DNA from: Ramlibacter monticola
GTDB lineage: Bacteria > Pseudomonadota > Gammaproteobacteria > Burkholderiales > Burkholderiaceae_C
DNA length: 64,000 nucleotides
Assembly: GCF_016722785.1 (NCBI RefSeq)
Contig: NZ_JAEQNE010000001.1
Coordinates: 372,001-436,000 of the forward strand
Direction: 5' to 3'
The translations under genes and the position numbers were made by a program. This document shows positions 40,501-48,895 of this stretch, piece after piece. The notes below the pieces were generated by a model. That model was not told the DNA's origin and searched no databases. It saw nothing but the letters and a program-made list of their open reading frames with translations. Numbering within the stretch: the first letter of the stretch is position 1; every line of letters begins with the position of its first letter.

Positions 40501-43500
40501 GGTCCTCGGTCGCTGTGACGCTGTCATCGCCAGCCACTGGCCCATCGTTCACGCCTACCACGTTCACGGTCACCAATCCCGTCGCCGTGCCGCCGTTGCT
40601 GTCACTGACCGTATAGGTGAAGCTGCCCGCGCCGTTGAAGTTGGCAGTCGGCGTGAACACGATGCTGCCGCCGACCAGGGCCACCGTCCCTCCCGTGCCG
40701 CTGGTCACACCCGTGATCGTCAACGTGTCAGCATCGACGTCGCTGTCGTTACCAAGCAGCATGCCCGGCAGGATCGTGAGGGGCTGGTCCTCGGTCGCCG
40801 TGACGCTGTCGTTGCCAGCCTGCGGCTGGTCATTGACGGAGGCGACCGTGACCGTCACCGTGGCCGTCGCGGTACCACCGTTCCCGTCGCTGACCGTATA
40901 GGTGAAAGTGCCCGCGCCGTTGAAGTTGGCGGTCGGCGTGAATACGATGTTGCCCCCCACCAGCGTCACCGTCCCACCCGTGCCGCTAGTCACCCCCATG
41001 ATCGTCAGCGCATCCGCATCGACGTCGCTGTCGTTGCCAAGCAGCGTGCCCGGCAGGATCGTGAGAGGCTGGTCTTCAGTCGCCGTCACGCTGTCATCCC
41101 CAGCCAACGGTCCATCGTTCACGCCCGCCACGTTCACGGTCACGAATCCCGTCGCCGTGCCGCCGTTGCCGTCCGAGACCAAGTACGTGAATCCCGCTGC
41201 ACCGGCGAAATCGGGGGCCGGCGTGAACAGCACGTCGCCACTGGGCAGCAGCGACACCGTGCCCCCGACGACGTCCGCCACACCGATGATGGCGAGCGCC
41301 CGGCCCTCGACGTCGGTGTCGTTGGCCAGCAGCGCAGCGGCATCGATCGTCAGGGGCTGGTCCTCGACGCCACCGGAGACCGTGTCGTCCGCAGCCTGCG
41401 GCGGATCGTTGACCGCTGCGAGATCCACCGTCACCACCGCGGTCGCCGTACCGCCATGGCCGTCGGAGACGGCGTAACGGAAGCTCGCGGCACCGTCGAA
41501 ATCCGGCGTGGGGGTGAACACGATCCGGCCGCCGGCCAGGACCACGGCGCCCCCCGAAATGCTCTCGACGTCGGTGATCGCCAGCACGTCGCCGTCCTGG
41601 TCGCTGTCGTTGCCCAGCAGGGACTCCGACGCGATCGTCAGCGCCTCGTCTTCGGTTCCGGCGAGCGCGTCGCCGCCCGCCTCCGGCGCGTCGTTCACCG
41701 CCCCGACGACGACCGTGAGCGCGCCGGTGGTCGTCCCGCCCTGGCCATCGGAGACCGTGTAGCTGAACTGGGCGTTGCCGTTGAAATCCGCGGCCGGCGT
41801 GAACACGATGCTCGCGCCCGATAGCGTCACGGTACCGCCCGTTCCGTTCGCCACCCCGACGATGGTGAGCGCATCGCCTTCGGCATCGGCGGCTCGGCCC
41901 AGCAGGTCGCCGATGTCGATCGGAAGCGCGGTATCCTCGTCGGTCCCCAGCACCACGGAGCCGAGCACGGGCGCGTCGTTCACCGCGGCGAGGTCCACCC
42001 ACACGGTCGCCGTCGATTCGAGGCCGGCCGGATCCCGCACCGTGTACGTGAAGCTGGCCCGGCCGTTGAAGTCCAGGTCCGGCGTGAACACGATGTCGCC
42101 GCCGGAAAAGTCGACGCTGCCGCCGGTGGCCGACTGCACCGAGACGATCGCCAGCACACCGTCGTCGACGTCCGTGTCGTTCCCCAGAAGCGCCGCCTGC
42201 TCGATCACCACCCGCTGGTCCTCGACGCCCGACACCGTGTCGTCCGCGAGCCGCGGCGCGTCGTTGGCGGGCGCCACGTCGACGGTGACCACCCCCGTGG
42301 CGGTGGCGCCATCCTTGTCCGCCACCGTGTAGGTGAAGCGGGCCGTGCCGTTGAAGTCCGCATCCGGGGTGAAGGTGATCGTTTCGCCCGAGAGGGTGAC
42401 CGTCCCGCCCGTCCCCGAATCCACGGACGTGATGGCCAGCACGTCGAACAGGTCAGGGTCCGTGTCGTTGGCCAGCAGGTCGCCGGCGGCTATGGCCAGA
42501 GGCACGTCCTCCGTCGCCGACACGCTGTCGTTCACCGCCTCGGGCAGGTTGTTGCTCAGGAGCACGCTCACGTGCACCGTGCCCGTCGCCGTTGCGCCAT
42601 GGCCGTCGCTGACCGTATACGTGAACTCCGCCTGGTTGCCGAGGTACAGCAGGTCCGGGACGAACCGGATCGTGCTGCCGGAGAGCGTCACGCTGCCGTG
42701 GGCCGCCCCGCCGACGCTGACGATGGTCAGGGTGTCGCCGTCGGCATCCGTGTCGTTGGCCAGCAGCGTGCTTGCCGGGATGTCGATGGCGAGGTTCAGG
42801 CTGGCCGTGGCGGTGTCGTTCGCCACCACCGGCGGATCGTTGACGGGCGCGACGTTCACCGCCACCGTGACGCTCACCGCGCCGCCATGGCCGTCGGACA
42901 CCGTATAGCTGAAGCTGCCGGCTCCGCTGAAGTCCGCGCGCGGCGTGAAGACCAGGTTGCCGCCGGAAAGCGCCACGGTGCCGCCCGTCCCGTTGGCCAC
43001 GCCGATCACCGTCAGGGTGTCGCCATCGACATCGGAGAACTGGGCGAGCAGCGTCGCCGGGGTGATCGTGAGCGGCGTGTCCTCGTCCGTGTCCAGCGGC
43101 GCGGCCACGCCCGTCGGCGCATCGTTCACCGCCGCGACGGTGACCGTCACCAGGCCCGTGGCGCTGGCGCCGTTCGCGTCGGTCACCGTGTATTCGAAGC
43201 TGGCGGTACCGTTGAAGTCCGGCGCCGGCGTGAAGACGATCTCGCCGTCCGAGAGCGCGACGCTGCCGCCCGTCGCGGCGCCGACGCCGGTGACGGTGAA
43301 CCCGTCGCCTTCGACGTCCAGGTCGTTGCCCAGCAAGGTCGCCGGCGCGATCGTGAGCGCCTGGTCTTCGGTCGCGCCGAGGTGGTCCGGGCCCAGGCGA
43401 GGTGCGTCGTTGACCGGCGCGACGGCGACGGCAGCCGTCGCCTCCCGGACGCTGAAGGCGCTGCGGCCGCCGCTCTCGGGAACGACGACCACGGAGCCGG

Positions 43501-46051
43501 CCGTGCCGCTGGTGCGGTCCCACGCCCTGAAGGTGATGCTGCTGCCGCCCGCGTAATCCGCGGCGGGTACGAAGCGCACGCGGGTCAGCGCGTCCGCGTT
43601 CAGCAGCAGCGCGCTGCCGGCGGCGGGCGGCGCCAGCGTGGCCCAGGTGCTGCCGCCGTCGCGCGTGAATTCCCAACTGCCGTTGCCGGTGTCCACGCCC
43701 GTGACCGCGATGCCCCGGAACGCGCCGGCGTCGGCATCGCTGACGTGCCCCGCCACCAGGTCGCCCACCAGCGTGCCGCTCGCCGGCACGTCTTCCAGTT
43801 GCCCGTCGAGGTCGTTGCTGCCGACCAGCACCGGGGCGACGTTGTTGAAGCCGGAGAACAGCGCCACGACCGCCTCGCCGCCGCCGCCGTAGAGAGGCTG
43901 GTAGCCGTCCGGCGTCGCCAGGGCGATGCCGCTGTTCGTGGTGCTGCCCACCAGGTAGAACTGGTCGCCAGCCCAGGCAACACCGCCCGTGACGAGGCCG
44001 GTGCCGAAGTACGTGCCGTAGACCAGGTCGCTGGCGCCACCCCGCTGCGGCGCCAGCACCAGCGCAAAGCCGGTGTCCCCACTGGTATTGATCCGGCTGT
44101 AGGCGTCGGCCGTGGTCGGCAGGTCCGAGGCGTCCGTGTGGCCGACGATCACGACGAGGCCGTCCGCCACCGCGATCCCCGTGGGGCTGTCGTTGAGCGT
44201 CGCCGAGAGCCCGCCGGCGGCATCGCGCGAGCCGCCGAGGAAGGACGAGTACACGAGCGACGCCGCGCCGGCGAGGCTCGTGTCGTAGATCCTGAGGAAG
44301 CCGGCCTCGTGCCCGTGGGGCGTCGTGGCGAAGGCGCCCGCGGTGGTGACGAAGCCGGAAGCGACGGCATCCCGGGTGCGGCCGATGACGTACGCGCGCC
44401 CGTTGGCGTCCACCGCCACGCCGGTGGTGAAGTCGGCCTTGCCGGCGCCGATGTAGGTGGCGTAGGCGAGGTCGCCGGCGCCGTCGAACTTCGCCAGGAA
44501 GCCGTCGAAGCTGCCGGGCCGCGTCACCTGTGCGCCGTGGAGGGTAACGTTCCCCGTGGAGCGCGTATCGCCAACGATGTACGCGTTGCCGGCCGCATCC
44601 ACGGCGATGCCGGTGGCGCCATCGTCGCCGCCGATGCCGCCGTATTGCGTCTTGTACACGGGGGTGCCGCCGGCCGTGTACTTGTTCAGGAAGGCGTTGT
44701 CGGACTCCCCGGAGACCGTCCCGGCCACGTAGATGTTGCCGCCCTGGTCGATGGCGACGCCAGAGCCCATGTCGGTGTTGCCCGCCGCGCCGAAATAGGT
44801 GCCGAAGACCAGCGCGTTGCCGGCGCTGTTCAACTTGTAGACGAAAGCCTCCTGCGGATTGCCGGAAGTGCGCGTCGCCTGGTCGGCGCCCGCCGTGACC
44901 GCGAAGTCGCCCGATTTGGTCCATCCCGCCACGACCGCGTTGCCGTCGGCGTCCACCGCGATCGCCTGGCCGGCCTCGCCGGCCGAGCCCCCCACCCGCG
45001 TCACGTAGAGCAGGCGGGTGAGGTCGGCGCTGAATTTCGCGACATAGCTGTCGTTGCCGTCGGCGCCGCCCGGGACCACGGCGCCGAAGCTGCCGGTGTT
45101 GGAGTTCGTGTGGCCCGTGACGTAGACCGATCCGTCGCGGCCGACCGCCACGGCCATCGCCGTTTCGCTGCCCACGTCACCGAGATAGGTGGCGTGCGCC
45201 AACACAGGATCCACGACCAGCGCCCGGCTGCGGTCGTACGCGCCGACCGCGATGCGCACCGTGCCGTCGGCCTGCAGCTCGTAGCGGCTCTCCACCGCTT
45301 CGCGGCCGGCGGCGCCTTCCTGGTAGCTCACCGGCGCCTTGAAGCGCAGGTCGCGGTCCGTCCCGGCCACCTTCAGCACGAGGTCGCCGTTCGCATCGAC
45401 GTTGGCGCTTTCGATGCCGTCGAACTTCAGCCGCAGCTGCGTCGCATCGGCGCCGGGATCGAGCACGAAGTCGTATTCGAGCTGCTGCTGGTTGCCGTAG
45501 TAGCGGACGTCGATGCCCTCGTAGACGTCGCGGTACAGCACGCTGCCGTAGTTGACGATGTCGGTGATCCAGCGGCTGCTGTCCGCGCCGACGAGGTAGT
45601 TGCTGCGGGTCGCGAGCAGGTCCTGGCCCTCGGGCGCGGCCGGGTCGGCGCCCACGAGCTCCAGCCGCACGGGCTGCGCAGCGCCCTCCAGCAGCAGTTC
45701 CGCACTGCCGCCCGAGAGCCGCACCGCGTAGCCGAGGCCGGAGGCGGCGAAGTCGACGCCCTCGCCCAGCTGCCCGGCGTCGGCCTCGAACTGCAGCGGG
45801 GTGAGCGCGTAGGCCGCTCGCACCGCGTCGGCGGCCAGCGCGCCGGTCGTCGCGCTCGCCTCGCCTCCGTACTCGAAGCCGGCGTCCAGGGTGCGCTGCT
45901 CCGCCGCGGGCGCGATCGCCGTGTCCAGGCCCAGCAGGCCGCCGGCGTCGGCGGAATAGAGCAGCCGCGGCTCCAGCCACTCCGCGTGGGGAGCAATGCG
46001 CTGCGGTCGTGGGGGCTTGTCCTTCTTCCGGCGCAGCCAGTGCGTCAGCAT
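31538..46051 (-). CDS. Giant cadherin-like repeat surface protein with LEPR-XLL-type N-terminus
   Basis: A 4,837-residue protein, probably a secreted or surface-anchored adhesin. Order: a basic N-terminus ('[18 protein letters not shown]') without a classical signal peptide; the motif '[13 protein letters not shown]' (about residues 24-36), as in LEPR-XLL proteins; an SBBP-associated domain (about 60-285, '[25 protein letters not shown]'); SBBP propeller repeats ('[13 protein letters not shown]', about 285-735); eight divergent cadherin-like repeats (about 885-1620); 26 nearly identical 95-residue repeats (about 1621-4090), each with '[10 protein letters not shown]' and a Ca-binding-like '[10 protein letters not shown]'; VCBS-like repeats; a Pro-rich linker (about 4600-4650); a hydrophobic membrane segment (about 4761-4800, '[22 protein letters not shown]'); and a tail '[10 protein letters not shown]'. 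No RTX nonapeptides are visible. A GAGG ribosome site overlaps the upstream gene's stop. Confidence 0.9.
33777..41186 (-). repeat. Twenty-six tandem 285-bp repeats inside the giant gene
   Basis: The same sequence landmark recurs at exact 285-base steps from 33777 to 41187 without any insertion or deletion, coding for 95-residue cadherin-like domains. Copies differ by scattered substitutions, many of them silent, and by a few alternative boundary sequences. The array ends on one side in divergent repeats of other lengths (step 291 at 41187-41478) and on the other in VCBS-like domains. Confidence 0.95.
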
Positions 46052-46058
46052 CAGGACC

Positions 46059-46982
46059 TCACAGGCGCGGTGCGCGCGGCGTGGGTTCGACCTGCAGCTT
46101 CACCCCGGTGGGCGCGGACGGGGCGCGCGGTACCGGGTGCGGCGCGCCGGCGCCGTCCTGCTTCGGCAGTTCGGCCTTGCAGCGCAGGCCGGCCGGCAGC
46201 TTGTTGCCGGCGTTCGGCAGGCTCAGGCGCGCGCGGAAGGTGTTGCTGGCACCCTCTATGACCTTGTCGACCAGCACCACCTTCGCGATGCGGGGCTCGG
46301 CGCCCGGGAATTCCGGCGTGATGCGCATCTCGCTGCCGCGGCTCACCACCGGGTAGAGGCTGGCGGGCAGCACCACCTCGATGCGCAGCGGATCGATCAC
46401 GGCGATGCGGAACATGGGCCGCTCCTCGACGCGCTCGCCCACCGACATGAAGCGGTCGGCGACCACGCCGTTGCTCGGGCTGCGGATGGTGCGCAGGCCC
46501 AGTTGCGCCCGCGCCAGCTCGTGCTCGCGCGCATAGATGTCGCGCTGCTCGCGCGCCTGGACCAGGCGGTTCTCCGCGACCAGCGCCTCGGCCCGCGCCT
46601 GCTCCAGTGCCTGGGCGGAGATGAACTCCTGGCGCGCGAGGTCCACCGCGCGCGCGAGCTTCTGGCGCGCCAGTTCGGCATTGGCCTCGGCGGCCCGCAG
46701 TTCGCCCTGCGCCTGCGCCCGGCCTTCGGCCACGCTGACGGAGGAGCGCTCGACATCGGCCCGCAGGGTGGCCAGCGGCTGGCCGGCGCGGACCGGGTCG
46801 CCGCGCTCGACATGGACCTGCTCGATCACCCCCACGACGGGGCTGCCCAGGTCGGAGACGCTGAACGGCTCGATCAGGCACCCCAGGGGCTGCTGCGCCG
46901 ACGGCGCCGATGGTGGTGCGGCTTGCGCGCTTTGGATCAGCAGGACGGCGGCAGCCAGGAGGGAACGACCCATCCAGTTCAT
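46059..46982 (-). CDS. HlyD/RND-type periplasmic adaptor protein
   Basis: A 307-residue membrane-fusion-type protein. The ATG at 46982 shares its A with the upstream SecA-like stop (TGATG). The signal peptide is 'MNWMGRSLLAAAVLLIQSAQA|APP'. A split lipoyl domain ('GVIEQVHVERGDPVRAGQPLATL' and 'IRSPSNGVVADRFMSVGERVEE') encloses a long helical hairpin (about residues 75-165) rich in Ala, Glu and Arg. A beta-barrel domain follows, then a Pro-rich C-terminal tail. Such adaptors bridge inner-membrane machinery to an outer-membrane exit duct. It lies 7 bp before the giant gene, so it probably takes part in its export. Confidence 0.87.
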   Translation of the reverse strand: MNWMGRSLLAAAVLLIQSAQAAPPSAPSAQQPLGCLIEPFSVSDLGSPVVGVIEQVHVERGDPVRAGQPLATLRADVERSSVSVAEGRAQAQGELRAAEANAELARQKLARAVDLARQEFISAQALEQARAEALVAENRLVQAREQRDIYAREHELARAQLGLRTIRSPSNGVVADRFMSVGERVEERPMFRIAVIDPLRIEVVLPASLYPVVSRGSEMRITPEFPGAEPRIAKVVLVDKVIEGASNTFRARLSLPNAGNKLPAGLRCKAELPKQDGAGAPHPVPRAPSAPTGVKLQVEPTPRAPRL

Positions 46983-48895
46983 CACGCTCCCCAGCGACTG
47001 AAATTCAGGTCGCGTTCTTCGTTTTGTGCAAGCGCGGAAAGTCTTGCACGTTGTTGACGGCGGGACCAGCCTTCGAGCGCCTGGGCCGCCCGAAGGCTCA
47101 CCCGGGCGAACAGCCGGTTCATCGAGGGTCGCTGCAGCAACACTTGCCACAGGGGCGGCAAGCGCTTGCGCAGCAGCGGAAAGTCGAGGGCGAGCATCGT
47201 CTCGCAGCTCCCGGGCTGGCCCTGGCGCCCCGCGCGCCCGAGGAACTGCCGGTCGATGCGCGGCGACGCATTGAGCTGGCACAGGATCACGTGCAGCCCG
47301 CCGGACGCGAGCACGGACGGCGCGAGGCCGATGTGCGCCCCGCGCCCCGCCATGCTGGTGGCCACCGTGAGGCGACCGGGCTGGCCGGCCGCGCCGATCA
47401 CGCGGCTCTCCTCGCTGTCCTGGCGCGCGTTCAGCACCACGGGGGCCAGGCCGCGCGCGCGCAGCAGGGTCGCCAGCGCTTCGGACTCGCGCACGCTCTC
47501 CGTGCCCACCAGCACCGCGCGGCCGGCGGCGCACAGGTCGGCGGCGCGCGCCGCGACCGCCTGCCAGAGCTGCCCGCTGTCGGCGAACAGGCGGGTCGGC
47601 CCCTGCCGCACCTGGCGCGGCGTGCGCGGCGGCACCCGCACCGAGGAAAGACCGTAGATGGAACGCATCTCCCGGGTGGAGCCGCTGAGCGTCCCGCTGA
47701 TGCCCGCCAGCCGCAGGTAGCGCACGAAGAAGCGCTGGAAGGTGATCTGCGTCAGCGTTGCGTTGCGGCGCGTGAGCGGCACGCCCTCCTTGATCTCCAC
47801 CAGCTGGTGCAGCCCGCGGCTCCAGGCCTGGCCGGCGGAAATGCGGCCGGTGTTTTCGTCCACCAGGTGGACCTCGCCGCCGCGCACCACGTACTCGCGG
47901 TCGCGCTCCAGCAGGTGGGCCGCGCTGATCGCCAGTTCCAGCGTACTTGCGCGGTGCTGCGGATGCCCCAGCAGAGGATGCGCGTCGGCCGGCCAGTCCT
48001 GCAGCTGCGCGAGCCCGGCCTCCGTGAGCCGCGGCTGGCCCTGCTCCACCCGGTAGTCGCGCCCGTGCTGCAGCTTCAGCGCAAGGCCGAAGGCGCGGCG
48101 CAGGAAGGCCTCTTCGGCGACGGCCGCGGCGGGCTGCGACAGCACCAGCGGCACCCGGGCCTCGTCGATCAGGATCGTGTCGGCCTCGTCGAGGATCGCC
48201 ATGCACAGGCCGCGCAGCACCGGCTGCTGGCGCGCGCCGGCCTCGCGCAGGCGCCGCTCCAGCGGCGACAGGTCGCCCGGCTGCAGCAGGCCGTCGCGCA
48301 GGTAGTCGAAAGCCAGTTCCTTGGCGGTGCAGTAGGTGACGTCGCTCGCGTAGGCGGCACGCCGCTGCGCGGCCTCCATGGGCTGGGCGATCCAGCCCAC
48401 CTTCAGGCCGAGGCGACCGTAGAACACCGAAAGGTCTTCCGCGTCGCGCTGCGCCAGGTAGTCGTTGGCGGTCACCACGTGCACCGGCGTGCCGGCGAGC
48501 GCGGCGACGCCGGCCGCCAGCGCGATCGCCACCGTCTTGCCCTCGCCCGTGTCCATTTCGACCAGGCGCTCGTCCAGCAGCGCCTGCGCCGCCATCAGCT
48601 GCTGCCAGTGCGGCTTCACGCCCAGCGTGCGCTGCATCGTGAGGGCCGCCACGCGCAGCGCCCGCTGCAGCCAGCCGGCATCGCGCCGGGCCTGCGGGGC
48701 CTGGCGCAGCGCCTCCAGTTCGGCGGCCACGTCGCTTTGTTGCGGCAGGCTTGCGTGCAGGTCGCGGGCGCTGCGCGCGAGGCCGCCGCGCCAGAAGCGC
48801 GCCGGCCGGTCCGCCTGCTCGATCGGCAGCCGCATCTGCGGGTACGGTCCCCAGACGAGCCCCGGGAACGGCCAGGACGTGCTGTCGAGGCTCAT
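46982..48895 (-). CDS. Short divergent SecA paralogue (accessory preprotein translocase ATPase)
   Basis: A 637-residue SecA-like motor; housekeeping SecA is about 900. Seen: Walker A 'VEMDTGEGKTVAIALA', 'TANDYLAQRDAE', 'FDYLRDGLL', Walker B 'AILDEADTILIDEARVPLVLS', 'VDENTGRISAGQAWSRGLHQ', 'ISGTLSGSTRE', and the C-terminal helicase motif 'IDRQFLGRAGRQGQPGS'. Changes: MAGRGTDI reads MAGRGAHI, and the SecA 'TERHESRRID' stretch reads 'CQLNASPRID'. Only about 75 residues follow the RQG motif, so the normal helical wing/scaffold portion is reduced and the zinc-binding C-terminal tail (SecB and lipid contact) is missing. The ATG overlaps the upstream M50 stop (ATGA). Its likely cargo is the giant protein two genes downstream. 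Confidence 0.9.
   Translation of the reverse strand: MSLDSTSWPFPGLVWGPYPQMRLPIEQADRPARFWRGGLARSARDLHASLPQQSDVAAELEALRQAPQARRDAGWLQRALRVAALTMQRTLGVKPHWQQLMAAQALLDERLVEMDTGEGKTVAIALAAGVAALAGTPVHVVTANDYLAQRDAEDLSVFYGRLGLKVGWIAQPMEAAQRRAAYASDVTYCTAKELAFDYLRDGLLQPGDLSPLERRLREAGARQQPVLRGLCMAILDEADTILIDEARVPLVLSQPAAAVAEEAFLRRAFGLALKLQHGRDYRVEQGQPRLTEAGLAQLQDWPADAHPLLGHPQHRASTLELAISAAHLLERDREYVVRGGEVHLVDENTGRISAGQAWSRGLHQLVEIKEGVPLTRRNATLTQITFQRFFVRYLRLAGISGTLSGSTREMRSIYGLSSVRVPPRTPRQVRQGPTRLFADSGQLWQAVAARAADLCAAGRAVLVGTESVRESEALATLLRARGLAPVVLNARQDSEESRVIGAAGQPGRLTVATSMAGRGAHIGLAPSVLASGGLHVILCQLNASPRIDRQFLGRAGRQGQPGSCETMLALDFPLLRKRLPPLWQVLLQRPSMNRLFARVSLRAAQALEGWSRRQQRARLSALAQNEERDLNFSRWGA

Noticed and set aside
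33777..41186. CRISPR-like regular repeats
   Set aside because: The unit is 285 bp with no unique spacers, encodes protein domains in frame, and no cas genes are present.
31796..41824. A 3,342-codon open frame on the plus strand opposite the giant gene
   Set aside because: It is a shadow: the 285-bp period is a multiple of three and the GC-rich code leaves few stops. It is Arg/His-rich, has no start context, and its repeats mirror the sense repeats exactly.
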